DNA from: an uncultured Lachnospiraceae bacterium
GTDB taxonomy: Bacteria > Bacillota > Clostridia > Lachnospirales > Lachnospiraceae
Length of the DNA stretch: 15,353 nt
Reading direction: 5' to 3'
Assembly (NCBI GenBank): GCA_910588565.1
Contig: CAJUPF010000003.1
Span: 36,981 to 52,333 of the forward strand
The position numbers and the translations under genes are program-made. How positions within the stretch are numbered: the stretch's first letter is position 1; every line of letters begins with the position of its first letter. This document shows, in pieces, positions 1 to 7,255 of this stretch. Under the pieces are notes generated by a model. The model saw only the letters and a program-made list of their open reading frames with translations, was not told the DNA's origin and searched no databases.

Positions 1-300
1 CTGGTCTGGGTTTTCATCTCCTCCTCCCGGCTGGTCTGGATTCTCATCTCCTCCTCCCGGCTGGTCGGGGTTTTCATCTCCTCCCCCTGGCTGGTCTGGG
101 TTCTCGTCTCCTCCCCCTGGCTGGTCTGGGTTCTCGTCTCCTCCTCCCGGCTGGTCTGGATTCTCATCTCCTCCCCCAGGCTGGTCTGGGTTTTCATCTC
201 CTCCTCCCGGCTGGTCTGGATTCTCATCTCCTCCTCCCGGCTGGTCGGGGTTTTCATCTCCTCCTCCCGGCTGGTCTGGATTCTCATCTCCTCCTCCCGG
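1..300 (-). repeat. Ten tandem 30-bp coding repeats (PGGGDENPDQ)x10, running off the edge
   Basis: Ten head-to-tail 30-bp units fill positions 1-300 exactly and lie in frame. Each encodes PGGGDENPDQ. The units differ at six positions, all third codon bases, and every change is synonymous. Units at 300-271, 240-211 and 60-31 are identical, as are 210-181 and 30-1. The three-unit block 270-181 matches 90-1 at 88 of 90 bases, which suggests a segmental duplication. The array may continue outside the window. Confidence 0.97.
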
Positions 301-2052
301 CGTATCAGGTTCTTTATCTAAAAATGTTACCCGGCGTTCTGCTTTTACTTTATCTTTTAATTTTTTCACATCCTGTACCGTATTTAAAACTTCCGTATAG
401 TACTCGGAACAGAATAAAAAGGTATAATCTCCTGTTTTTGCCCCGTCTAACGCCTGAAGGAAATATTTGCCAGGATGTTCCTCCGACGTCATTAGGGTAA
501 TCGCATTATTCCAGTCCACTTTTTCCAACACGTCCGGTGATTCGCTTTCCCAATACTCTGTTTTTACTAGAATCACATAATCAGACTCATACAACATCCA
601 CTCTTCTGCTTCCTGGCTGCTGATAGGGTTTCCCTCTGTATCTTTCCAGATAACTTCAAAATATACACTTTCGTCAGGCACCGGCCCATATTCTTCGGAG
701 AATATCTTATCCAAGACTACCTGGGAAGGCGCGGAAACAATTTCTATCTCCCCAATCTGTATAGATTCCTCCTGATTCTCCTGGGATACCGTCCAATTCC
801 CCTTATCAAAATTTAACTGATAACCATTTTCAATGCTTTTCTCCGCCAATACAAAATTACTGCTGGCTGCATGTTCCGAAACAGCGGAAATATATGGATA
901 GCCTGGATGAAACGTACCTGGGAAAAAGCGGCTGGAAGTCTGAAACTGCGTGGTTCCTGTAACCTTTCCCTCAATCATCAGCGTACTGAGCTGATTTACT
1001 ACAAGGATTCCCCGTTCTTCTTCCGGATTCTCCACGCCAGTAAAATCCCCGGCGATCCGTACATCCGGCGGCTCTGCCCCATTTAAATCCAGACATCCGC
1101 CCCGCCTAAGCGTTATATTTTGAAGTTCATTCGATTTTACTCCAAGGCAGGCATTATCTGTCAGAACAACTGTTCCTATATTTTTCAAAACCGCTTCTGT
1201 CAGAGAACACCCGCTTAAGGTCAGAACCGTATTGCCGTTTCCCTGAAATTCTTTCGCCTTTGCATAAGCGGTTTTACTGCCGGAAATATTAATCTTTGCC
1301 TCGCTATTTATACCAACATCCACGCATCCTCGGACTATGGCTTTTGGATCCAAATCTACCACGGCAGCGCCCCGGTAGGGAACCTTATTGTCGCTTCCCG
1401 CCTCATGTCCCATATAAACTGCCTGAAACATCGTTTCTTCGTTGGAATTTATCACATGCAAAGACGCCGCTTCTCCAATTTGCGTATTTGTATATCCTCC
1501 GGCATATACTGTCGGAAGCAGTTCTTTTTCCGTTCCGCCCAAACCTCCCAGACCATCTCCGCCTTCCAAATAAGTACGGACATTATCAAAGGTCAGGCTG
1601 TGCCCCGCAAGAAAAATCTCTCTATGCGGAACACTTCCAAGAGCATCAGAAGATTCAAACACCACTTTGATATCCTGAAAATAAACATCACCTTCCAATT
1701 GAATTGGACTCCGACAATTTAAATATCCGCTGTCCTGCCCCCGAATCACAGTCCCGGCTGGAATTTTCACAGGAAGCATCCGATGATCCGTATCTGCCTC
1801 TGTTCCTATCGTAACCAGATCCGCTACCGTAATCGGACTTTTTTTCTGGCTCAATGCCTCCATAAATTCTTTTGTTGAATAAACGATTGTTCCAGTTTCT
1901 TTTGCCGCTAAACGGCTCTCCGCCTGACGCTCTTCTGCATTCTGCGGCGACGGAAATTTCAAAGCCTCTGCTGACACAGGCTGGCAGACTCCTCCTGCAA
2001 GCATCGCTGCCGCCGTTAGAATACATAATTTCTTGTAAATTTTTCCTCTCAT
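1..2052 (-). CDS. Large secreted surface protein with C-terminal PGGGDENPDQ repeats (3' end outside window)
   Basis: The frame is open from an ATG at 2052 to the left edge (684 codons) with no stop, so the C-terminus is missing. The start is fixed by AAGGAGG about 9 bases upstream; in-frame ATGs at 2100 and 2097 exist but lack a comparable site. Residues 1-28 form a signal peptide: charged start, hydrophobic core, and VSA before Glu29 as a signal peptidase I site. Residues about 90-380 are rich in short Gly/Asn/Val strands and suggest a beta-helix or similar beta-rich passenger, but I recognise no named family. Residues 585-684 are ten identical acidic, Gly/Pro-rich decapeptides, probably an extended stalk or wall-spanning spacer. 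Any cell-wall anchor would lie beyond the edge. It follows the sigma/anti-sigma pair but has its own leader after a terminator. Secretion is well supported; function is unknown. Confidence 0.85.
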   Translation of the reverse strand, partial: MRGKIYKKLCILTAAAMLAGGVCQPVSAEALKFPSPQNAEERQAESRLAAKETGTIVYSTKEFMEALSQKKSPITVADLVTIGTEADTDHRMLPVKIPAGTVIRGQDSGYLNCRSPIQLEGDVYFQDIKVVFESSDALGSVPHREIFLAGHSLTFDNVRTYLEGGDGLGGLGGTEKELLPTVYAGGYTNTQIGEAASLHVINSNEETMFQAVYMGHEAGSDNKVPYRGAAVVDLDPKAIVRGCVDVGINSEAKINISGSKTAYAKAKEFQGNGNTVLTLSGCSLTEAVLKNIGTVVLTDNACLGVKSNELQNITLRRGGCLDLNGAEPPDVRIAGDFTGVENPEEERGILVVNQLSTLMIEGKVTGTTQFQTSSRFFPGTFHPGYPYISAVSEHAASSNFVLAEKSIENGYQLNFDKGNWTVSQENQEESIQIGEIEIVSAPSQVVLDKIFSEEYGPVPDESVYFEVIWKDTEGNPISSQEAEEWMLYESDYVILVKTEYWESESPDVLEKVDWNNAITLMTSEEHPGKYFLQALDGAKTGDYTFLFCSEYYTEVLNTVQDVKKLKDKVKAERRVTFLDKEPDTPGGGDENPDQPGGGDENPDQPGGGDENPDQPGGGDENPDQPGGGDENPDQPGGGDENPDQPGGGDENPDQPGGGDENPDQPGGGDENPDQPGGGDENPDQ

Positions 2053-2144
2053 TTCTATACCTCCTTCTTTTTTAAAAACAACCTCTCGCAATCTCATCAT
2101 GCTTCCCTCTTTTCCGTTCTATGCTCTAGAACTCTCTTTATTAC

Positions 2145-2173
2145 ATAGTGCCATAAAACTCTGCTTTCGTCAA
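2145..2173 (-). promoter_or_regulatory. Weak candidate promoter for the surface protein gene
   Basis: On the minus strand TTGACG (2173-2168) is followed after 17 bases by CACTAT (2150-2145), a poor -10 match (3 of 6). It lies downstream of the anti-sigma terminator and about 95 bases before the surface-protein start, which is the right place for a promoter. The -35 is good and the -10 is not, so another sigma factor, or a different site, is possible. Confidence 0.25.
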
Positions 2174-2192
2174 TTTATGAATGATAAATCAT

Positions 2193-2227
2193 AAAAAAAA
2201 GCAGCAGAAGCCCAAAACTTCTGCTGC
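2193..2227 (-). terminator. Rho-independent terminator of the sigma/anti-sigma operon
   Basis: A perfect 10-bp stem (GCAGCAGAAG with CTTCTGCTGC, positions 2227-2218 and 2210-2201) encloses a 7-base loop and is followed on the minus strand by eight T residues (2200-2193). It lies about 20 bases after the stop codon of the anti-sigma gene, separating that operon from the surface protein gene. Confidence 0.92.
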
Positions 2228-2247
2228 CATGTATTCGTACTTCTGTT

Positions 2248-3426
2248 TTATGGAACCTGAAATAAAATATCTGTATTTGCATTTGGATCCGGATTCTTTA
2301 CATTTTTATTGGTTACCTCAAATGAAAGCTCTTTTTGCCCATCATACAGTACCATAATCCAGCTTTCCGACGTTCCGTCCTCATGCTCCTCCCATTTCTG
2401 TGACATCCATTGCAGATAATTTCCCTGGGTGTCCTTAATTCCGATATATGGATCATTATAAGGATCATTAAACGGCTCTTTCCTGAAATCTGGCAATTCT
2501 GTATGCACGACAAGTCCTGCCTTTGTCCTAACAACATCTTTTACTGTAATTCCATTTTCTTCTTTATCTATAACAAACATTTCATTGCCGGACGTATCGA
2601 CTGTGACCGGAAACCTCAGATGCCATTCCCCTTCTACCGTTCCTGTCTCCATATAGTCTCCCTGCTCATCCCAGCTGTCCCAAAGGCTGCCCTTTAATTT
2701 GTATATTGTCCAGTTCACCACAATCGTCTTCTCTTCTCCTGGCGCAAAACTTTTGTCTCCAAACTCTGACATCAGATCCATCTCATTCGCACATACAAAC
2801 GTTCCGTCCTCCGCTCTTTCAAACGGCCTGCTAAAGCCTGATGTATCATTCATTCCTTCTATACTCAGCTTTTCAGAAGCGCCTTCTTTAAACTGGGTTA
2901 CAATTCCATCCGCCTGATTTAAGCCCTCATCCTCTGTCTTTAAAGAAGCCGTATAATGCAACACATATCCGTCACAATAAATATCCGATACCGAAATCGT
3001 CACCCCATTGCATTCTGCTGTAGTTGTATATGTTTCGGCATCCTGCTGTTTGTCTACCTCCTGCTGTACATCGACCGACTTCTGTCCGATTTTTGTAAAA
3101 CGTTCCACATCTTCATCCTCATATTTTTCTCCGCGTGTATTATCAATCAGTTTTCCAAATACACTGCTGAACATATTCTCCGCCAGCGCCGGATTTGTAA
3201 TGCCTACTGTAACTAATCCAATGGCACATGCCGCCGCCATGCCCGCCGCTACCTTCCAGATTGGTCTATGTCCCGATTTCTTTCCTGCGCTCTGGTTCAT
3301 CCTGCTTACCTCCTGTAAAATTCTCTGTTTATGTGCTTCCTTTTCTTCGGAGGATAATTTCAGCTCTTCATATTCTGTAAAATCAATTTCCGTCTCATTC
3401 AGCAATCCATAAATACTTTTTTCCAT
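2248..3426 (-). CDS. DUF4179-type membrane anti-sigma factor
   Basis: This 392-aa protein has a soluble acidic N-terminus (residues 1-50), one membrane segment (about 56-76) and a large external domain. The stretch just after the membrane (TNPALAENMFSSVFGKLIDN, then a GEKYEDED-like acidic patch) is the hallmark I associate with the DUF4179 family, whose members are usually encoded beside ECF-type sigma factors. The likely role is to hold the neighbouring sigma factor at the inner face of the membrane and release it in response to an outside signal. The start codon lies one base after the sigma gene's TAA, with AAAGGGG upstream, so the two are translationally coupled. A terminator follows. Family membership is fairly secure; anti-sigma activity is inferred from topology and pairing, and the signal is unknown. 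Confidence 0.82.
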   Translation of the reverse strand: MEKSIYGLLNETEIDFTEYEELKLSSEEKEAHKQRILQEVSRMNQSAGKKSGHRPIWKVAAGMAAACAIGLVTVGITNPALAENMFSSVFGKLIDNTRGEKYEDEDVERFTKIGQKSVDVQQEVDKQQDAETYTTTAECNGVTISVSDIYCDGYVLHYTASLKTEDEGLNQADGIVTQFKEGASEKLSIEGMNDTSGFSRPFERAEDGTFVCANEMDLMSEFGDKSFAPGEEKTIVVNWTIYKLKGSLWDSWDEQGDYMETGTVEGEWHLRFPVTVDTSGNEMFVIDKEENGITVKDVVRTKAGLVVHTELPDFRKEPFNDPYNDPYIGIKDTQGNYLQWMSQKWEEHEDGTSESWIMVLYDGQKELSFEVTNKNVKNPDPNANTDILFQVP

Positions 3427-3427
3427 A

Positions 3428-3979
3428 TTAAGCGCCCCTTTCTATCTTGAATTGTCTGCGGATTTTATGCTTTCCCCTGGAGAGCCGGTTGTAAATAACC
3501 TCTTTCTTCATTCCGGTCTCCTGGCTGACTTGTTCTATGCTCTGTTCTTCCACATACAACTTCAGAAATAACTCCCGATCCGCAGGCTTTAGGCAGGAAA
3601 GCAGCTTCTCTGTTTCCACAGAGATTTCCCGTTCTATCATGCCCGCCAGCAGACTGTCTTCCCGGGCAATCGCAGTTTCTTCAATATCAACCGTCACTGC
3701 TTCCTGCTGATACCTGCGGAGATAGTCAATCGCGCGGTATTTTGCAATTGCCGCCGCCCAGTTTTTAAAACTGTTTTTGTCCGGATCAAAGCTGGAACTG
3801 TTCTGCCAGATTTTCAGCAGGACATCATCAAAGCATTCTTCCTGGCTTTCCGGAAGCGCGTACAGATGTTTTCGGATCACTGCCATCAGCAGCCCTCCAT
3901 ATTCATTGATTACATACATGAGAGCTTTTTCATTATGCAATTGTAATTGCCGAATATAATTATGCTTGCCAATCCTCAT
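3428..3979 (-). CDS. ECF-type RNA polymerase sigma factor
   Basis: The 183-aa product has the two-domain layout of group 4 sigma factors. Region 2 spans about residues 22-90, including FDDVLLKIWQN and the DNA-melting helix NWAAAIAKYRAIDYLRRY. Region 4 spans about 122-178, with a helix-turn-helix around IEQVSQETGMKKEVIYNRLSRGK. A region 3 domain is absent. It directs RNA polymerase to a small set of promoters, probably including its own or surface genes. It is the first gene of a two-gene operon with the DUF4179 partner. The ATG at 3979 is preceded by GAGGATAAGG. The subgroup and target promoters cannot be fixed from one window. Confidence 0.9.
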   Translation of the reverse strand: MRIGKHNYIRQLQLHNEKALMYVINEYGGLLMAVIRKHLYALPESQEECFDDVLLKIWQNSSSFDPDKNSFKNWAAAIAKYRAIDYLRRYQQEAVTVDIEETAIAREDSLLAGMIEREISVETEKLLSCLKPADRELFLKLYVEEQSIEQVSQETGMKKEVIYNRLSRGKHKIRRQFKIERGA

Positions 3980-4015
3980 ACCTTATCCTCTTTTCCAGAC
4001 CCGCGCGCAGGGTAT

Positions 4016-4045
4016 TTTGTATGTACATTTATTATTACGGGACAA
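4016..4045 (-). promoter_or_regulatory. Weak candidate promoter for the ECF sigma operon
   Basis: TTGTCC (4045-4040) and TACAAA (4021-4016) are separated by 18 bases, each matching 4 of 6 of the vegetative consensus. The position, about 40 bases before the sigma gene, is right. An ECF-type autoregulated promoter in the same stretch is equally possible, and I see no second copy before the surface protein gene. Confidence 0.25.
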
Positions 4046-4059
4046 ATTGCCGGAATCTA

Positions 4060-4152
4060 TCAATTCTCTTTTATTTTAGTTTTCTTTTTCAAAAATACAA
4101 TACCAAAAATCGCTGACACCAACAAAAACAGCCGCAGCGCATCCTGATCCAT
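4060..4152 (-). CDS. Possible 30-aa single-span membrane peptide after spoIIIAH
   Basis: An ATG at 4152 opens 30 codons ending in TGA. The peptide begins MDQDALRLF, continues with a hydrophobic stretch of about 15 residues (FLLVSAIFGIVFL) and ends KKKTKIKEN. This acidic/hydrophobic/lysine layout is that of a tiny membrane protein, or of the C-terminal sorting tail of a wall-anchored surface protein, though no LPXTG-like motif precedes it. The frame is the same as that of spoIIIAH, 16 codons past its TAG, with no stop between. There is no convincing ribosome binding site, and the ATG sits in the loop of the predicted spoIIIA terminator, so independent expression is doubtful. It may be a relic of a lost surface gene or chance. 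Confidence 0.3.
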   Translation of the reverse strand: MDQDALRLFLLVSAIFGIVFLKKKTKIKEN

Positions 4153-4167
4153 GGAATGCACTGCGGC
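4122..4167 (-). terminator. Rho-independent terminator of the spoIIIA operon
   Basis: GCCGCAGTGCATTC (4167-4154) pairs with GGATGCGCTGCGGC (4144-4131) over 14 positions, two of them G-U, around a 9-base loop. A T-rich tract (TGTTTTTGTT) follows on the minus strand. It begins about 30 bases after the spoIIIAH stop codon, the expected end of the operon. Confidence 0.85.
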
Positions 4168-4197
4168 AGAATAATCTGTTATCCCTATTTGATTTCT

Positions 4198-4998
4198 CTA
4201 CTCCTGCGCCGCTTCCGACGCACCTCCTTCTTCTGTCCCTTCCGTCTGGGTTTCACTTTCTGTCTGCGTACCCTCCGCCTGCGCGCTGTCTGTCTGCGCG
4301 CTTGTATCAATTGGCGTAATAATAATATTCTCCGCGCTGATATTCGTCTTTCTCTTTACAATATCCTCGACCTGCGCCCGTTTCGCATCGGTAACATCCC
4401 CCATGTTCAGCACCACGTCTACCGCATTATCCGTAATACTTACGACCACATCCGTAAATCCTTTTGCTTCAAGCAGCATTTCCGCCGCGGCTTCCCGCTC
4501 TGCGACATCTGTCAATGCAATCATCTGATCCACTGCTTCCTGCTTCTGATCATCCGTCAGCGTTGTGCTGTTGACAATCCCCAGAAGCGTCTCTTTGTTT
4601 TTTGCACGCACCTGTTCTCTGGCCAGTTTCATTTCTGCGGCAAAATCCACATTATTGACCATAGAACTCGTCAGCACTGCTTCACCCGGATTGATCTCGC
4701 CTCCGGTTCCCGCGGCGTCCGTCCCTATCGTTTCCGTGCTCTCGCCCATTGCTACCTCAGTTCCTGCAGCTTCTGTTGACATGGCAACATCCGGCCCGTC
4801 GCCTGTGTCTGTGAAAATATCGCCCTCTAAAATCGGATCATTTGAAATCTCATAGGAATCCTCGGAAATATCCGCGCTTGCTTCCGCTGCTTTACGGCCG
4901 TCCAGATTGCTTCTCGTGTAGCTGACATATCCGGCAACAGCGATCATCAGTGCCAATGCTGTAATAATAATCTGGTTTTTCTTTAACTTCTTTTTCAA
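4198..4998 (-). CDS. spoIIIAH: Stage III sporulation protein AH (TTG start)
   Basis: SpoIIIAH is the mother-cell protein whose external domain pairs with forespore SpoIIQ (or its clostridial counterpart) to form the channel across the two membranes. The 266-aa product has a lysine-rich start, one membrane span (about residues 9-27), a variable acidic linker to about 115, and the YscJ/FliF-like ring-building domain at about 116-231, with EMKLAREQVRAKNKETL and the LEAKGFTDVVVSI block. Residues 232-266 form a Thr/Gln/Glu-rich tail absent from the Bacillus subtilis protein as I recall it. The start is TTG at 4998, overlapping the spoIIIAG stop as TTGA, with GGAGGA 7-8 bases upstream; the next in-frame ATG falls inside the membrane span. 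It is the last gene of the operon and is followed by a terminator. Confidence 0.93.
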   Translation of the reverse strand: MKKKLKKNQIIITALALMIAVAGYVSYTRSNLDGRKAAEASADISEDSYEISNDPILEGDIFTDTGDGPDVAMSTEAAGTEVAMGESTETIGTDAAGTGGEINPGEAVLTSSMVNNVDFAAEMKLAREQVRAKNKETLLGIVNSTTLTDDQKQEAVDQMIALTDVAEREAAAEMLLEAKGFTDVVVSITDNAVDVVLNMGDVTDAKRAQVEDIVKRKTNISAENIIITPIDTSAQTDSAQAEGTQTESETQTEGTEEGGASEAAQE

Positions 4999-5585
4999 TA
5001 TTCTTCCTCCTGAATATTCATCTTAACTACTTTAATTCTATTCACTTCTATTTGGAATAATGCCATCACTGCCTCAGAAATATTCTGCTTTACCGCAGTA
5101 TTTTCACCGCCCTGTGCGACGACCAGTACCCCTGCAATTTTCGGAGTCATTTCTTTTCCCACAAACGGCGTCTTATCACTGCCCTCCTGGTAGACGGTGG
5201 AACGGCTTGTCTGCGTGTTCTTCTCAGACCGGTTCCCCCCTGCGCTGTCTGTTTCCTGCAGTGCGGAAGTTTCACTGACCGTATCCTTCTCCACAATGCT
5301 TTCCCCGGAATCTTCTAACGTAATCATAACTTCCACCCGTCCGGCCCCATCAATTTTAGCCAGCGTATCCTGCAGTTTTCGCTCCAGTTCTTCCACATAA
5401 TCCCCCTGATTTGTCACAGCTTCCATCGTTTCCTTTGTATCTGTTCCTGTACCTTCCTCTTCTTGTTTACGTTCTGCTGGCAATGCAATCACCATCAGAA
5501 GAACCCCTGTAAGCGCCAGAATCATCCACTGGCTTTTGTCCCATTTTTTCCATAGCTTATTTTGAAAAAACTCCTTTAATTTCAT
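4995..5585 (-). CDS. spoIIIAG: Stage III sporulation protein AG
   Basis: SpoIIIAG forms a large ring in the mother-cell membrane as part of the feeding-tube-like channel. This 196-aa protein has one membrane span (about residues 19-36) and an external ring-building domain. The conserved pieces are a strand-loop block at about 82-100 (GRVEVMITLEDSGESIVEKD) and the C-terminal block at about 147-189 (TPKIAGVLVVAQGG onwards). The segment between them (about 101-140) is polar and variable. The ATG at 5585 starts 8 bases after the spoIIIAF stop. The stop overlaps the spoIIIAH start, so the two ring proteins are coupled. It is a little shorter than the B. subtilis protein (about 229 aa). Confidence 0.93.
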   Translation of the reverse strand: MKLKEFFQNKLWKKWDKSQWMILALTGVLLMVIALPAERKQEEEGTGTDTKETMEAVTNQGDYVEELERKLQDTLAKIDGAGRVEVMITLEDSGESIVEKDTVSETSALQETDSAGGNRSEKNTQTSRSTVYQEGSDKTPFVGKEMTPKIAGVLVVAQGGENTAVKQNISEAVMALFQIEVNRIKVVKMNIQEEEY

Positions 5586-5593
5586 GGCGCCCC

Positions 5594-6130
5594 CTAATCT
5601 TCAATGGAAATCTGTTCTGGATCGATCTGGTAATATGCTGCGATTTTTTCCTTTAAAGCTGCAAGCTCTTCATCCTCCGGCTGGCTTTCGATGGTTCCCA
5701 CGATAATTGTGTCATCCTTCTGTTTTGCCACCTCTATCTCGATGGATTTGGCTCCATATGCTTCGTTCAGCAATACTTCTACTTCCGTCACCACATATCC
5801 GCTGTGTTCCGCCAGCAGCCGGATGTCCTCCTCAATGGCATGTTCATAATAACTGACGTAATAATCGTCATTTAAAAAATCGATTTTTTCCTGATCCATC
5901 CGAATCCCCTCTAGTCCCTGCCAGAAACTGTCATACGATATTTTTTCAAATAAGTCCCCTGACTTTCCGGCTGCCATAAGCAGTGGATTTACCAGTGTAA
6001 TCACCAGTACAATCTCCACAAACAGCTGGATATACTTTCTGTACTCTTTTTTTGCCGCTGCAGAAGTAAGAACCGTCAGCAGCAAAAATACCATACTGTA
6101 ATTTTTTACCCATTCCAGAATTCCTGTCAC
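5594..6130 (-). CDS. spoIIIAF: Stage III sporulation protein AF (GTG start)
   Basis: The 178-aa product has two membrane spans near the N-terminus (about residues 10-26 and 34-54), followed by a soluble domain with alternating strands (VTEVEVLLNEAYGAKSIEIEV). This is the known SpoIIIAF architecture, whose soluble part resembles ring-building domains of secretion systems. The start is GTG at 6130, directly abutting the spoIIIAE TAG at 6133-6131; AGGAG lies about 10 bases upstream inside the end of spoIIIAE. The operon position between AE and AG confirms the assignment. Its biochemical role in the channel is less clear than that of AA, AG and AH. Confidence 0.9.
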   Translation of the reverse strand: MTGILEWVKNYSMVFLLLTVLTSAAAKKEYRKYIQLFVEIVLVITLVNPLLMAAGKSGDLFEKISYDSFWQGLEGIRMDQEKIDFLNDDYYVSYYEHAIEEDIRLLAEHSGYVVTEVEVLLNEAYGAKSIEIEVAKQKDDTIIVGTIESQPEDEELAALKEKIAAYYQIDPEQISIED

Positions 6131-7255
6131 CTATCCACCAGCTCCTAATCCACAGGCTGCACTGCTTAATGCAATTGTCAAAAAAAACAGCATCAGGCAG
6201 GTACTTAAAATTTTCAGATACAGCATCCCGCCGTTTGCAATCCCGTTCATTCCGCCAGAAAGCCGTTTATCAGCAATCGGCTCCAATACTGCGGAAAGAA
6301 ATTTATACAATACTGCCAACACCGCCATATTCAAAAATGGCACAACGCAAAGAATTGCAAGAACCAGCAGCGCCGCGGCGCCAACACAGTTTTTAATTAC
6401 CATACCCGAACTAATCAGAATCTGTCCTGTGCCATTGACAACATTTCCAAGGCCAGGCACCATCTGAATTGTCCTGGCAATTGTATTTCCGGTCAGGCGG
6501 TCCATTGCCGGGGCAATCATTCCCTGAATAATATTAATTCCAAGAATAAAACTGACTGCTGCCTTTAGCAGAAATCGCACGCTGTCCGCAATCAGTTCCG
6601 TAAGCCTTCCAAACCGCTCCTCATCCATCAGATGGTTTAAGAACTCCATCATAATATAAATCTGCACCAAGGGCGCCAAAAGGTACCGTATTAGCCATTC
6701 CACCAGATACACTGCCGTAAAAATCAGGGAATACACTGCTGCGGAAGAATTCAGGTTCAGTGTAAAAGAAATCGCCATGCAATAAGTGGGGATCAGCGCT
6801 TTCATAAATGTTACCATGTCTCCGGTCGTTTTCAGAACCGTTTCATTCATCACGGAAAAGGATTTCAGAAGCAGAGCCATCATAAAGCAATAACACAGAT
6901 AGAAACAAATTTCCGTTATGTAAGAGCCAAAAAAACCGTTTGCGTAATTTTTCAATATGGAGAACGCAAGGGATACTACCAGGAGTTTCAGCACCAGCTG
7001 TCTGTTCTCATCAAACCCGGACCATAGGAGCTCTTTGATATAATCTCCCACCGTTTCATAGGGAATCTCACCTCCTTTCAGCATCGTCTCTACAAGTTCT
7101 TCAAATGTAACAGGCATTTCCTCATTATCTTCCAGAAAACTGCTGATTTCAGAAAAATCCATCTCTCCCATCAAATCCTCTGTCCCCGCTCCCCATACAG
7201 GCGCTTCATACAGCAGTATAAGTATAAACAACATCATACCCAAAAACCGTCTCAT
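6131..7255 (-). CDS. spoIIIAE: Stage III sporulation protein AE
   Basis: SpoIIIAE is the large polytopic membrane subunit of the sporulation channel. The 374-aa product starts with a cleavable-looking signal sequence (residues 1-22), then an acidic external stretch to about residue 85. The remainder alternates hydrophobic helices, including the segments around KLLVVSLAFSIL, CYCFMMALLLKSF, AALLVLAILCVVPFLNMAVL and STCLMLFFLTIALSS, giving six or more membrane spans. Length and order match the family. The ATG at 7255 overlaps the spoIIIAD stop as ATGA, so translation is coupled. The protein is thought to act as a conducting or export-related core, by analogy rather than direct proof. Confidence 0.93.
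   Translation of the reverse strand: MRRFLGMMLFILILLYEAPVWGAGTEDLMGEMDFSEISSFLEDNEEMPVTFEELVETMLKGGEIPYETVGDYIKELLWSGFDENRQLVLKLLVVSLAFSILKNYANGFFGSYITEICFYLCYCFMMALLLKSFSVMNETVLKTTGDMVTFMKALIPTYCMAISFTLNLNSSAAVYSLIFTAVYLVEWLIRYLLAPLVQIYIMMEFLNHLMDEERFGRLTELIADSVRFLLKAAVSFILGINIIQGMIAPAMDRLTGNTIARTIQMVPGLGNVVNGTGQILISSGMVIKNCVGAAALLVLAILCVVPFLNMAVLAVLYKFLSAVLEPIADKRLSGGMNGIANGGMLYLKILSTCLMLFFLTIALSSAACGLGAGG

Noticed and set aside
1..300. Regular 30-bp repeats that could suggest a CRISPR array
   Set aside because: The units are contiguous with no spacers, are in frame, and encode one identical peptide within a long open frame.
1983..1994. GGVC near the signal peptide end as a lipoprotein box
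   Set aside because: The lipobox needs a Leu-like residue at -3 and Ala/Gly/Ser at -1; here they are Gly and Val. VSA before Glu29 fits signal peptidase I better.
1688..2026. Minus-strand 112-codon frame inside the surface protein gene
   Set aside because: It is in a different frame from the long open frame that has the signal peptide and AAGGAGG site, and it has a biased Ser/Gly/Arg composition.
2050..2100. Longer surface protein from in-frame ATGs at 2100 or 2097
   Set aside because: It would translate through the AAGGAGG site and place acidic residues ahead of the signal peptide; the ATG at 2052 has ideal spacing.
4000..4015. GC-rich palindromic patch (CCCGCGCGCAGGG) before the ECF sigma gene
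   Set aside because: The pairing is short and has no T tract or operator-like symmetry, so it supports neither a terminator nor a binding site.
4156..4779. Plus-strand open frame of 207 codons
   Set aside because: It lies opposite spoIIIAH, is Arg/Cys/Phe-rich, has no ribosome site and no family resemblance.
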